DNA of 64,000 nucleotides from Candidatus Flexifilum breve (lineage in GTDB: Bacteria > Chloroflexota > Anaerolineae > Aggregatilineales > Phototrophicaceae), in the NCBI GenBank assembly GCA_016717205.1, contig JADKGC010000002.1, positions 434,001 to 498,000 of the forward strand. The letters are read 5' to 3'. Positions 1-8,297 of this stretch are shown here, piece by piece (position 1 is the first letter of the stretch; each line of letters opens with the position of its first letter). A model generated the notes under the pieces. The model searched no databases, was not told where the DNA came from, and worked only from the letters and a program-made list of their open reading frames with translations. The position numbers and the translations under genes are program-made.

Positions 1-1111
1 CGACTTCTAGGCCGGGGATGAGCGTGACGGCGTAGACCGTATTTTCCGGCGCGAAGATATACGTCGTGTACGAGGTGCGTCCCGCCGCCTGCCGCGCCGA
101 GTCGAAGCCCATTTCCGGCGCAGTCGCCCAGCCGAGACCGCTCTCTGTCCCGCCGAGCAAATCCCAGATCAGGCCAAAGCCGCGCACGGGCGTGAGCAAG
201 CCCTCCGGCGCTTCTGCCGTCGGGTCGGGCGCGCCTTCACGGAAAATGTCTTCGTACACGCGCACGCGACCATCATCCGTCAGCACGTAGATTTCGAGCG
301 TATCCGAGAACCAGATCAGCGCGCCGTGCTCGAACGGCTGATAGGCGATCATCACCGCCAGCGGCGGATCTTCCGGACAGCGCGACATCTCCAGCCCGCC
401 AATCCAATCCTGCGCGCACGTGATCGTGAAACTCACATCCTCGGTGACCACCTGATCGCCCGCCGTTGCTTCGAGGCGGTAGGTGTACTCGCCCGCCGTC
501 GCGAACGGGTACACGCGCAGCGACCCTTCCGCGGGCACAGGCTGTGCGGTCTGCGGGCGGACACAGTTCTCAGCGTCAACGCACGGATACAGGTAGACAT
601 GTTCGCCCTGCGCCGTCCATGTGAGCGTTGCGCCGCTGGTGTTATCGCCCGCCTCGGCGGTCAATGCGCGGATCGCCGCCGGGCTGACCGCATCGACCGG
701 GCTGACCGATGACGCCGTGAACACGGACACCGACCGCGGCAGCCAGATCACCGCGCCGACCGGGAGCTGCGTTGGGTCGTCAAGGCAGTTGAGCGCCGCC
801 AACTGCGTCACGGTGATCATGGTGTAGCCCGTCAGCAGCACATCGAGACGGTCGCCGGGACGCACCACATACGGCAAAAAGCCTTCGAGCGTCGGCGCGG
901 CACAGGTCGCCAGACGCGCATCGTTCGGGTTGGGCACAATCGGGTACAGGCGAATTTCGCCCTGATGCGGAATGTTCGGTGTGGCGGTGAAGCGGGCGGC
1001 GGGCGGGATTTCGGTCAAGTCGGGCGCAGGTACGGCGGGCGTCACTTGCTGCGCCAACGCCGCGGTGGCCATCAACAGGAGCAACCACACAAACAGTAGA
1101 AGTCGTCTCAT
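1..1111 (-). CDS. Secreted LysM-domain protein (3' end outside window)
   Basis: Reading the minus strand from the ATG at 1111 gives 370 codons that stay open to the window edge, so the C-terminus is missing. Residues 1-20 are a signal peptide (MRRLLLF... ending ALAQ). Around residues 75-130 lies a LysM-like module, with YVVRPGDRLDVLLTGY and then the closing LPVGAVIWLP, a fold that usually binds glycan chains such as peptidoglycan. The rest looks like beta-rich extracellular sequence without a family I recognise. The protein is probably exported and cell-wall associated. Longer frames in other phases here are shadows; only this one has a signal peptide and a coherent domain. Confidence 0.75.
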   Translation of the reverse strand, partial: MRRLLLFVWLLLLMATAALAQQVTPAVPAPDLTEIPPAARFTATPNIPHQGEIRLYPIVPNPNDARLATCAAPTLEGFLPYVVRPGDRLDVLLTGYTMITVTQLAALNCLDDPTQLPVGAVIWLPRSVSVFTASSVSPVDAVSPAAIRALTAEAGDNTSGATLTWTAQGEHVYLYPCVDAENCVRPQTAQPVPAEGSLRVYPFATAGEYTYRLEATAGDQVVTEDVSFTITCAQDWIGGLEMSRCPEDPPLAVMIAYQPFEHGALIWFSDTLEIYVLTDDGRVRVYEDIFREGAPDPTAEAPEGLLTPVRGFGLIWDLLGGTESGLGWATAPEMGFDSARQAAGRTSYTTYIFAPENTVYAVTLIPGLEV

Positions 1112-1468
1112 CCAGAGTCCTCAACTAGCCAACACATGGTCAGGACGCGCCGCAGCGCATCCCTAAAATCACCTCAACCCGCTCCTTTAGGTTCACGGCA
1201 GGACAATTCAACATGTCGAGATTGTCTTCCCTCAGACAACAGACCACGGACGCGCAGAAGCGCGTCCCTACAATGGTTCGATTGTTAAAAATCTCCTGTC
1301 CTCAACCTCTAGGAGAAAGGCGTCAGACGTGCCGTTCAAGTCCCCTCTCCTCTTTTCGGAGAGGGGATTTAGGGGTGAGGTTCCACCCAATCAATTTTCA
1401 TACTAGCAGATGCCGAGCGGCTCACCTATGTTGAAACGCCAAACGTAGGGGAGACGTAGGGAGGTAAA
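1112..1468. repeat. Intergenic repeat cluster with MITE-like palindrome
   Basis: No gene is seen. At 1141-1165 and 1248-1272 are short hairpins of the GGACGCGC...GCGCGTCCCTAC type. Positions 1181-1315 form a palindromic element whose left end (CTCCTTTAGGTTCACGGCAG) is roughly the inverse of its right end (CTGTCCTCAACCTCTAGGAG); related copies lie at 21165-21355 and 35209-35382. A C-rich/G-rich element (CCCCTCTCC...GGAGAGGGG, then TTAGGGGTGAGG) fills about 1341-1381. Confidence 0.7.
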
Positions 1469-4330
1469 TTAGCTCCCCCCACCGCGATCTTTGCGCTTTT
1501 GCAGCAGCTTCCCGGCGATATTCCCCTCGTCGGACTCCTTGAGCGTGGGTGCGCCGCGAATCGGCGGCGGCGCGTTCGGCGCTACCTTGATCTTTTGGGG
1601 CGCGGGCGTTTCGCCGCCCGCCGTGGGTTCGCCCGTCGGCGTGACCTGGGTGGCCGTGACGCTCGTCTTTTCCTGCGCGCGGGCTTTCGCGCCCATCAAC
1701 GCGGAGACGCGCTCGGTCGCATCGGGCACAACTTCCGGCGGCGAGAGCCAGCGCCGCAGTCGCGCGAGGTCGCTCTGCGTGATGATCAGGCGGCGTACCG
1801 CAATATCGAAGGGCAGCAGCAGCACCGCGATCAAGAGCAGCGTTGGCGCAAGCGGATTGGTCGCCACTTGGGCTTGCAGATTATGCTCAAACGCTTTGCT
1901 TGCTTCAGCAACATTGATCCCTGCGCCGCCTGTAATTGCTGAAATATCAGTGAGATACTGCGTACCGTCTTGAACATCATCTGCCTGCACGCTGTATTCT
2001 GGTGAGTAGCTCATCACCCACCCGCCCGTTTGATTCAGCGCGCCGTCGGCTTCGCTCACGCGCACAAAGTACGCGCCTTCCGCGCCGGGCGTGAACGTCG
2101 CCTCATAGCGCCCGGGCGCGACCTGCTCCAACTGAATGCCCACCGCGCTGCGATCCGGGTAGACCAGCGAGCCGATCAGATTCAGCCCATTGAGGAAGCT
2201 GCCATCGTCGGCGCGCGCATCAACCGTCAAGCGGGCGCGTTCGCCCTCCATCACAATGCGCGCTTCGAGGTTTTGATCCGTCCCTTCGGTGATCGTCCAG
2301 CGCACCGTCTGGCTCCAGAAGCGCGCGAACCCTTCCCACGACACCCAGTTGCCCGACCAGCGTCCGGAGACATCGCTCGTATACGCGACCGCCCGCCCCA
2401 AGCCATACTGCCACGCCGCCAGCACCGGGTCGCTGAACGGTTCCGGCCCGCGTAGAATCACCTGCGCCGTATCTTTGGGCGTGGTCGCCACGTAGCCGAG
2501 CAGCGCTGGCGCTTCGGTGATGCCGTCCATAATCGGGCTGATGGCGCTCAGGATCGGGTTGAACTCGCCTTCGATGATGTACGAGCGCGTCGCCAGCACC
2601 GTTTCCTGCGCGAAAATCTGCGGGATCGTCTCGACGGCGATCACCTCGTGGTAGTTGCCGCCGCCCACATCCGCCATCTGCCGCAGGAAACCGACTGTGG
2701 ATTCGCCAATGCTAATGACCGAGGTGGTGACGCCGTAATCCGTGTTCAGGGACTGCGTCAGTTCGACCAGCCCACCGGGGTCTGCGCCGCCATCCGTCAG
2801 CAAAATGATGTGCTTACGGTCTGACGTTTCGGTCTGCATCGCTTCGCCCGCGAGGCGCATGCCCGCCAGGATATCGGTGCCGCCGCCCGCGCTCAGCGTG
2901 CCCACCTGCGCCTGCAGATACAGCCGATCCAGCACGGGCTGCATGTCGAGCACCCAGTAGCCGTCCGTGTCAAACGAGATCACTCCGGCACGGTCGTTGC
3001 GCTGCAAGAAGTTGATCGAGCGGATGATCGCTTCTTTCGCCAGTTCGATGTTGGCGACGCCGCTCGGCCCGACCAGCGACATACTGCCGGAGCGGTCGAT
3101 CACATACACCAGCGTGATCTGCGGTAGGCGCTGTTGATCGCGGATTTGCATTTCGACGGGCAGCATCTCTTCCAGCGGCGTCTCGAAGTAGCCGCCGGGC
3201 GCGTACGCATCTTCCCCGCCGATAGTGACCAGGCCGCCGCCGAGGTCGCGCACGAAGGTTTGCAGCGTTTCCATGCGCTCGTTCGAGAGCACGGTCGCGG
3301 GGATATTATTCAAAAGGATCGAGTTGTAATCGGCGAGCGCTGCCACGCCGATGGGCAGGTCGTTCGGGCCGACCACATCGACCAGCAAGCCCTGCTCTTC
3401 CAGCGCGCGCGTCAAATTGACCGCCTCGTCGGCGCTCTGCGTCACCACCAGCACGCGCGGCGCGCCGACCACACGGCTGAACGCGGCGAGGCCGTTGTTC
3501 TGATAGAAGTTGTCGCTCCCGACCGGATCGACCTGCACGCGAAAATCGCGGAAGCCGCTCTCGCCGGATTGCAGCGTGAGCGCAAAGTGATTCACGCCCG
3601 CGCGCAAATCGACATCCTGCCGGTGGATGATCGAGCCGCCCGCGAACACGGTGATCGCCGCCGGGGTCGCCGCCTCCGCTGTGACCGTCAGGCTCAGGTC
3701 GAACAACTGCCCCGCGCCGACGCTCGTCGGCACGCGCACATCGCTCACCAGCACTTCCGGCACCTGCTCAACGCGCGTGAACGGCACAAAGCTGATCTCG
3801 ACGTCGGTCGCCGCCGCCCGGCGCGCCGCGATCTCCGCGTCGCCGACCGTTTGCAGGCCGTCGCTCAGAATCACAATGCGTTTCGCCGCGTCCGCTGGGA
3901 ACAGCGCCAGCCCCAGGCTGATCGCTTCCTGCAAGTCGGTGTTCCCGGTGAGGGGCGTCGAGCGCAGCGGCGTGATTTCGCGCACGCTGCTCATCGGGCG
4001 TTCGACCAGCGCGTTCGCGCCAAAGGCGACAATCGCCGCCTCGTCTTCGGGGCGCATGGCTTGCAAAGCCTCACGCATGAAGTCGACCTGTCGATCCGTG
4101 CCGCCCACGCTGTCGGACATATCTACGAGGAACACGACCGCCAGCTTATCCGCCGCTTGCGCCGCCTGCGCCCCCGCCAGCGCGAGGATCAGCAGCAGCA
4201 GAATCGCCGTGCGTAAAATCAGGCTGGTGAGGTCACGCCCACGCCGGAACGCCACCCGCGGTCGCCCGACGTAGATCACGACCGGGATCACCAGCAGCAG
4301 CAGCAGCGCCAGCGGAAAACTAAACGTCAT
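1469..4330 (-). CDS. Large membrane protein with two vWA domains and a GATase-like middle domain
   Basis: A 953-residue protein. Two N-terminal membrane helices (about 4-22 and 38-57) precede a first vWA domain with a metal-binding (MIDAS) motif DMSDS at 70-74. A segment at about 290-395 resembles the class I glutamine-amidotransferase-like fold found in BatA-type proteins. A second vWA domain begins at about 405 with DRSGS at 412-416. A C-terminal helix near residue 840 is followed by a charged, Pro-rich tail, so most of the protein should be outside the membrane between helices. It is the last gene of the MoxR-vWA operon, and its ATG lies 11 bases inside the HEPN gene upstream. vWA proteins of such operons are thought to act with MoxR in assembly or stress functions. 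The exact role here is unknown. Confidence 0.85.
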   Translation of the reverse strand: MTFSFPLALLLLLVIPVVIYVGRPRVAFRRGRDLTSLILRTAILLLLILALAGAQAAQAADKLAVVFLVDMSDSVGGTDRQVDFMREALQAMRPEDEAAIVAFGANALVERPMSSVREITPLRSTPLTGNTDLQEAISLGLALFPADAAKRIVILSDGLQTVGDAEIAARRAAATDVEISFVPFTRVEQVPEVLVSDVRVPTSVGAGQLFDLSLTVTAEAATPAAITVFAGGSIIHRQDVDLRAGVNHFALTLQSGESGFRDFRVQVDPVGSDNFYQNNGLAAFSRVVGAPRVLVVTQSADEAVNLTRALEEQGLLVDVVGPNDLPIGVAALADYNSILLNNIPATVLSNERMETLQTFVRDLGGGLVTIGGEDAYAPGGYFETPLEEMLPVEMQIRDQQRLPQITLVYVIDRSGSMSLVGPSGVANIELAKEAIIRSINFLQRNDRAGVISFDTDGYWVLDMQPVLDRLYLQAQVGTLSAGGGTDILAGMRLAGEAMQTETSDRKHIILLTDGGADPGGLVELTQSLNTDYGVTTSVISIGESTVGFLRQMADVGGGNYHEVIAVETIPQIFAQETVLATRSYIIEGEFNPILSAISPIMDGITEAPALLGYVATTPKDTAQVILRGPEPFSDPVLAAWQYGLGRAVAYTSDVSGRWSGNWVSWEGFARFWSQTVRWTITEGTDQNLEARIVMEGERARLTVDARADDGSFLNGLNLIGSLVYPDRSAVGIQLEQVAPGRYEATFTPGAEGAYFVRVSEADGALNQTGGWVMSYSPEYSVQADDVQDGTQYLTDISAITGGAGINVAEASKAFEHNLQAQVATNPLAPTLLLIAVLLLPFDIAVRRLIITQSDLARLRRWLSPPEVVPDATERVSALMGAKARAQEKTSVTATQVTPTGEPTAGGETPAPQKIKVAPNAPPPIRGAPTLKESDEGNIAGKLLQKRKDRGGGS

Positions 4331-4694
4331 CAGGATTACTCTCTACATCCTCGTCCACAAACGGCGGCAAAATCGCCTCAAGCTGTCTGACTAATTCAGG
4401 TACGCTGATAGGGGCGGCATTCCATAGAATGTCATAGCGAGTATTGAGGTAATCATGGACAAGAATATTTCTCATGCCAATGATCTCCCGCCACGCGATT
4501 TGCGTGAATTGCTGCTGCACTTCGCTCGATACACGAGAGGCCGACTCGCCGATATTCTGAACCACATACGATAAGGCTGCCGCAAAAAACTCATCTTGTT
4601 CCAACATTGCGAGTGTTTTGCCTGCAACGAACCGCTGTGCCTTCTTCGCCGCATCCAGCATCTCATGCAACCGCCCTTCATCCCGCTCGTTCAT
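4320..4694 (-). CDS. hepT: HepT-like HEPN-domain RNase toxin (DUF86)
   Basis: 124 residues, all-helical, matching the usual length of HepT. The catalytic HEPN motif Rx4H is present as RNILVH (R75 to H80) and is followed by DY, giving the RX4HXY form in which the tyrosine (Y82) is the residue AMPylated by MntA in characterised pairs. HepT toxins cut RNA, including tRNA, when unmodified. The ATG lies 17 bases inside the nucleotidyltransferase gene, and the stop overlaps the downstream vWA gene by 11 bases, so translation should be coupled on both sides. The gene looks lower in G+C than its vWA neighbours, hinting at acquisition by transfer. The call rests on motif, size and partner. Confidence 0.88.
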   Translation of the reverse strand: MNERDEGRLHEMLDAAKKAQRFVAGKTLAMLEQDEFFAAALSYVVQNIGESASRVSSEVQQQFTQIAWREIIGMRNILVHDYLNTRYDILWNAAPISVPELVRQLEAILPPFVDEDVESNPDDV

Positions 4695-4986
4695 AGATCA
4701 CCTGTGCGCTGCTCAAAATGCGGCGGCGAACGTACTGCTTCAACATTTCCGGCGTTGCAAAGTCGATCCGTCGTCCGAGCAAATCCTCAAGTTCGTACTG
4801 AATCGTAAAGAAGTTCAGTCCCAAGCTCACATCCGGCTCGAATTCGACCAGCACATCAATGTCGCTGTCGTCGCGGAAATCGTCGCGCAGTACCGACCCG
4901 AACAACGCCAGCTTGCGAATGCGGTGCTTCTGGCAGAATTCGGCGATCTGCTCTTCAGGGATCAAAAATCCGGTTGGCGTGATCAC
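4678..4986 (-). CDS. mntA: MntA-like minimal nucleotidyltransferase antitoxin
   Basis: 102 residues with the nucleotidyltransferase signature GSx10DxD: G30-S31, then D42 and D44 in SDIDVLVEF. This is the MNT partner of HepT, which neutralises the toxin by transferring AMP groups to its conserved tyrosine. The start is GTG at 4986, forming a 4-base GTGA overlap with the stop of the upstream TIR gene. The end overlaps hepT by 17 bases, the typical antitoxin-toxin order. Within a MoxR-vWA operon this pair is out of its usual place. Confidence 0.88.
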   Translation of the reverse strand: MITPTGFLIPEEQIAEFCQKHRIRKLALFGSVLRDDFRDDSDIDVLVEFEPDVSLGLNFFTIQYELEDLLGRRIDFATPEMLKQYVRRRILSSAQVIYERAG

Positions 4987-5798
4987 AGCAGCCCCTTGCG
5001 CCGGAGTTCATTATCCAGCTTATCGAACCCCTTTTGCTCGTCGCGGGTGAAGTCGATGTAGGGGATACCCGCCGTGACGAGCGTCGGTTCCATCTCCTGC
5101 ACCTTGAGCAGAAAGATCGGTGTGCCCACTTCCTCCGAGAAGAGAAACTCTTTCGCCGCCCACTTCGACCGCTTCCAGTCCGGCGACATCACGCTGATGG
5201 TTGCCGCCGCATTCTTGATCACCTCTTCGAGTTCCAGAAACAGCAGACCATGATAATCACGGTCGCTGTCCTGATAATCCCAGTAGCCATAGCCGCGCCC
5301 TTTCAGATAGTCGCGCAGCTTGATCACAAACGCCGTGTCTTCTTCCGCATAGCTGATGAAGACATAGCCTTTGGACTTGGGCGCCGTCTTTTTGACGGGT
5401 TTCGCCGAGAGATCCTCTTTAGGCAGCCGGGCGATCAGCGCTTTCAGCCCCGCCGCGTAATCCTCACGGAAATCGATGTAATCGGCGCGATACAGTTCCG
5501 GCAGATACTCAGGTTCGCCTGCCAGCAGCACCGGAAACACGGGCTTGGACATGCGCCGCGCCGTCCACAATTCGAGATCGATCACGGGGGTGCGGTTGAT
5601 GTGCCGGCTGGAGAAGTAGATGAGTCCCTCCGAGCCGGCGATGGCGTCGTCTTTGACATCCTTCCAGTCGATGCCCGGCGGCACGTCATCCGGTACGAGC
5701 CACAGCGGCACACCCGCCGCCCGGAGATCGTTGAACACCTGATCGAGGTTGAATTTCTTGCGGTCATGCCGCGAATAACTGACGAAGAAGTAGCTCAT
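4983..5798 (-). CDS. Tandem double-TIR-domain protein
   Basis: 271 residues, starting at the ATG at 5798 (MSYFFVSYSRHD). A longer frame to 5909 only covers the upstream gene. The first TIR domain (1 to about 125) opens with the typical FVSYSRHD strand and has a candidate glutamate in IDLELW (E76). The second (about 143-255) opens with YVFISYAEED and carries a WxxxE motif at W213-E217 (WAAKE), the position of the catalytic glutamate in NAD-cleaving TIR domains. There is no membrane segment, so it should be cytosolic. The ATG overlaps the stop of the BatA-like gene (ATGA), and the stop overlaps the mntA start. TIR proteins act as NADase effectors or as signalling adaptors; which applies here is unknown. 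Confidence 0.88.
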   Translation of the reverse strand: MSYFFVSYSRHDRKKFNLDQVFNDLRAAGVPLWLVPDDVPPGIDWKDVKDDAIAGSEGLIYFSSRHINRTPVIDLELWTARRMSKPVFPVLLAGEPEYLPELYRADYIDFREDYAAGLKALIARLPKEDLSAKPVKKTAPKSKGYVFISYAEEDTAFVIKLRDYLKGRGYGYWDYQDSDRDYHGLLFLELEEVIKNAAATISVMSPDWKRSKWAAKEFLFSEEVGTPIFLLKVQEMEPTLVTAGIPYIDFTRDEQKGFDKLDNELRRKGLL

Positions 5799-7711
5799 GC
5801 GGTCACGCTCCGGCGCGTCAAGGGCTTGAACAGGGTAGGCGCGGTCATGCGGCGGTGATAGGCGATCCATTCGATGAGCAGCACCAGCAGCGCGCCGAGC
5901 GCCAGCCATGACCAGAACTCGCGCTGCCCGATCTCTTCTTCGACGGTCGTCGTGATCACCGTATCGCCGAGGATGATGCTGTCGCGCGGGCTGATGCGGC
6001 TCTCGCCCGCGTCAAACACGTTGACGGCGAACTGCCCCGTACTGACGGTCTCCACGCCCGCCAGCGCCGTGACCGTATACAGGCCGGGCGCTGCCGTGTC
6101 GGTGAAGGCCACGCCCGGCACAGCACGCGTCGTGCCATCGGGATACGTCACGTTGACCGTTTCCGCGCCCGGCGGCACCGTGATCGGCAGCGTATCGCCG
6201 ACATTCAAGCCGTCCGGCGCGTTGATGACGCTGGGCGGCGTGAACCAATCCAGCAGCGCCGACATCAGAATCGGGAAGGTGATTTGCAGCGGCAAGTCGG
6301 AGTCGCGCAGATCGAAGGTGAGGATCGCGATCTGGCTGCTGTTCTGTTCGCCCGCCAGCAGCAAAGCGCCGCCGTCCACACTGATCAACGCGTCTGCCCA
6401 CGACGCCGTCACCTGCTTGAATTTGAGGATGTTCACCGTTGCGAAATCCACAAACGTCATGCGCGGGTCATCCCGGCGCACGCGCGGATTCAGCGCCGCA
6501 TTGCCCGTGCTCTCCGCCCCCACGGCGAACAGCCCGGTCGAGCGCGGCGGGTTGATGAACAGCATATCCGCGTCCGGCAAAGTCGCAGGCAGCCACCCGT
6601 CAAACACGTACAAATCGAAAGGCTCAATCGGCAGCCCGCGGTTGATATCCCCGCGGAAGGCTTCCACACCGGGCAGGCTGCGCAGCACCTGTTCGATGAA
6701 CAGGTTGCCTTCGGTCATCACCAGCGCGCGCCGTCCGCCGCTCGTCGCGTTGACCGCCCACGCGGTGTTGTCATCCGCGAGATAATCGGTCGTCGTGGCA
6801 TCGGACGGCAAGGTAACACCCGCCTGCAGCGTCGTGAACGTCTCCGGCAGTTCGTTCAATCCCAGCGGGATCGAACCGTTCGCCGGGATGGTGTATTCCT
6901 CCGCCCGATACAGCGTGCCATCCACGCGTAGATTGAAAATCACGCGCGCATCCTCGCCGCCATAGTTCGTGATTTGCGCGAACAACTGCGGCGCTTCACC
7001 GGGGAGTGCCCGCGTCGCCAGCGCGGTCACGGCGACGTTGCTGCTCGCCGTCCCGACCGGGATGTACTGCAAATCGCCCGGAATCGCCGGGAGCTGAATC
7101 GAATCGTCGGTCGGGTTGAGCATCCCGCCGCCATCGCTGATGATCACCACGTTGAAATCGACAGCGCCCGCCGCGCCCGCCGCCGCTAAGGTCAGCGCGG
7201 CATTCCAATCCGCCGACGCGTGACTCGGCTCTGCACTTTGAATCGCCTCGCGCAGTGCCAGCGCGTCGCCTGTATACGGGCTGAGCACTTCCGGTTGATC
7301 GGCCACGCGGATCACGGTCATCAGGTCGCCCGCGTTCATGGTGTTGACCATGTCGAGCGCCTGCTGCTTGGCCTCGTCAAAGCGCGTCTCTTCAGTCGAA
7401 TCCGTCGCGTTCATGCTGGCCGATGCATCCAGCAGCACGGCGATCTGCCCCGCGCTCACCGCCGGGACGATCACAAATGGCCGCGCCAACGCCAACACCA
7501 AGAGCGCGAGAATCAACAGCTGCAGGAACAGCAATAGATTGCGCCGCAGCTTTTGCCACGGCGTATTCGCCTCGCGATCCTGCAAAATCTGCTGCCACAG
7601 GAACGTGCTGCTCACAGTGACTTCGCGCCGCCGCAACCGGAGCATGTACAGCAGAAGGATCGGGATCGCCAACAGCCCCGCGATCAGCGCCAACGGCGTC
7701 AGAAACGACAT
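5795..7711 (-). CDS. BatA-like vWA membrane protein
   Basis: 638 residues from the ATG at 7711, which has AGGGG about eight bases upstream; a frame to 7738 adds nine residues without support. The N-terminus matches the BatA/aerotolerance region: a helix at 3-22, basic RLRRRE, then a second helix at about 57-80. The vWA domain follows with its MIDAS motif DASAS at 95-99. A long beta-rich middle is followed by a C-terminal helix near 610-630 and a basic tail. BatA-type proteins work with MoxR and DUF58 proteins in envelope stress or assembly of complexes. The stop overlaps the TIR gene start by four bases. The GxxExxY cassette now separates it from the DUF58 gene. Confidence 0.87.
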   Translation of the reverse strand: MSFLTPLALIAGLLAIPILLLYMLRLRRREVTVSSTFLWQQILQDREANTPWQKLRRNLLLFLQLLILALLVLALARPFVIVPAVSAGQIAVLLDASASMNATDSTEETRFDEAKQQALDMVNTMNAGDLMTVIRVADQPEVLSPYTGDALALREAIQSAEPSHASADWNAALTLAAAGAAGAVDFNVVIISDGGGMLNPTDDSIQLPAIPGDLQYIPVGTASSNVAVTALATRALPGEAPQLFAQITNYGGEDARVIFNLRVDGTLYRAEEYTIPANGSIPLGLNELPETFTTLQAGVTLPSDATTTDYLADDNTAWAVNATSGGRRALVMTEGNLFIEQVLRSLPGVEAFRGDINRGLPIEPFDLYVFDGWLPATLPDADMLFINPPRSTGLFAVGAESTGNAALNPRVRRDDPRMTFVDFATVNILKFKQVTASWADALISVDGGALLLAGEQNSSQIAILTFDLRDSDLPLQITFPILMSALLDWFTPPSVINAPDGLNVGDTLPITVPPGAETVNVTYPDGTTRAVPGVAFTDTAAPGLYTVTALAGVETVSTGQFAVNVFDAGESRISPRDSIILGDTVITTTVEEEIGQREFWSWLALGALLVLLIEWIAYHRRMTAPTLFKPLTRRSVTA

Positions 7712-7740
7712 ACGCTGTCCCCTAGAGCTGAAAAGCAAGG

Positions 7741-7808
7741 AAAAACCAAAGATTCAACGCAAAGACGCGAAGGCGCAAAGGCGCAAAGTGCAGATTTTGA
7801 AAAATGAG
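7741..7808. repeat. Left arm of inverted repeat flanking the GxxExxY cassette
   Basis: This stretch contains AAGATTCAACGCAAAGACGC followed by GAAGGCGCAAAGGCGCAAAG. The inverse of this motif recurs at 8221-8297, so the two arms bracket the GxxExxY gene. The same motif forms palindromes without a gene inside at 20211-20304 and 63373-63475. Confidence 0.8.
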
Positions 7809-7811
7809 GGT

Positions 7812-8207
7812 TCATAGGTTGTTCACTACCCGTTTGATCCCATTCTTGACGTAACGTTCACCGAAGTTGATGACCATGCCTAACCGTAACCCGGTCAGGC
7901 GCAAATAGGTGAGCGTTTGCGCTTCGAACACCACATGATACTCTTCGGTTGACTTGCATTCGACAATCACCAGATTGTTCACCAGCACATCGATGCATAA
8001 CGGTGTGGCCAACGTTTGCCCTTTGTAAAGAACTGGCAGGCGCTTCTGCCGTTCAACATCGAGCCCGGTTTCGCGCAGTTCCCACACCAACGCTTCTTCG
8101 TAGACACTTTCCAGCAGTCCCGGCCCGCCGAGCGTTCGGTGCACTTCAATCGCCGCCGTCACAATGCGATAGCTGATCTCATCCTCACCGAGCTTCACCG
8201 GCTGCAT
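7812..8207 (-). CDS. GxxExxY family protein (PDDEXK-like nuclease fold)
   Basis: 131 residues. The family-naming motif is GLLESVY (G-L-L-E-S-V-Y), and a second conserved block DVLVNNLVIVECKS has the D...ExK arrangement of PDDEXK-type nucleases. The length is typical. Members are widespread and their function is not established. The gene is enclosed by inverted copies of the 'GCAAAGACGC' repeat (7741-7808 and 8221-8297) and splits an otherwise conserved DUF58-BatA gene order. It therefore looks like a mobile or recently gained cassette. Confidence 0.85.
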   Translation of the reverse strand: MQPVKLGEDEISYRIVTAAIEVHRTLGGPGLLESVYEEALVWELRETGLDVERQKRLPVLYKGQTLATPLCIDVLVNNLVIVECKSTEEYHVVFEAQTLTYLRLTGLRLGMVINFGERYVKNGIKRVVNNL

Positions 8208-8220
8208 CGCTCTTGATCCC

Positions 8221-8297
8221 CCACCTTTGCGTCTTGGCGTCTTCGCGCCTTTGCGTTGAATCTTTTCTTTCTTGTTTTTCTTGCTTTGTTCTTGTCT
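8221..8297. repeat. Right arm of inverted repeat flanking the GxxExxY cassette
   Basis: Contains CCTTTGCGTTGAATCTTTTC preceded by CTTTGCGTCTTGGCGTCTTC, the inverse of the arm at 7741-7808. It ends directly at the stop codon of the DUF58 gene, so the insertion left that gene intact. Confidence 0.8.

Noticed and set aside
3134..4216. 360-residue open frame on the plus strand
   Set aside because: It is the antisense shadow of the large double-vWA gene, Arg/His-rich and without any domain or RBS.
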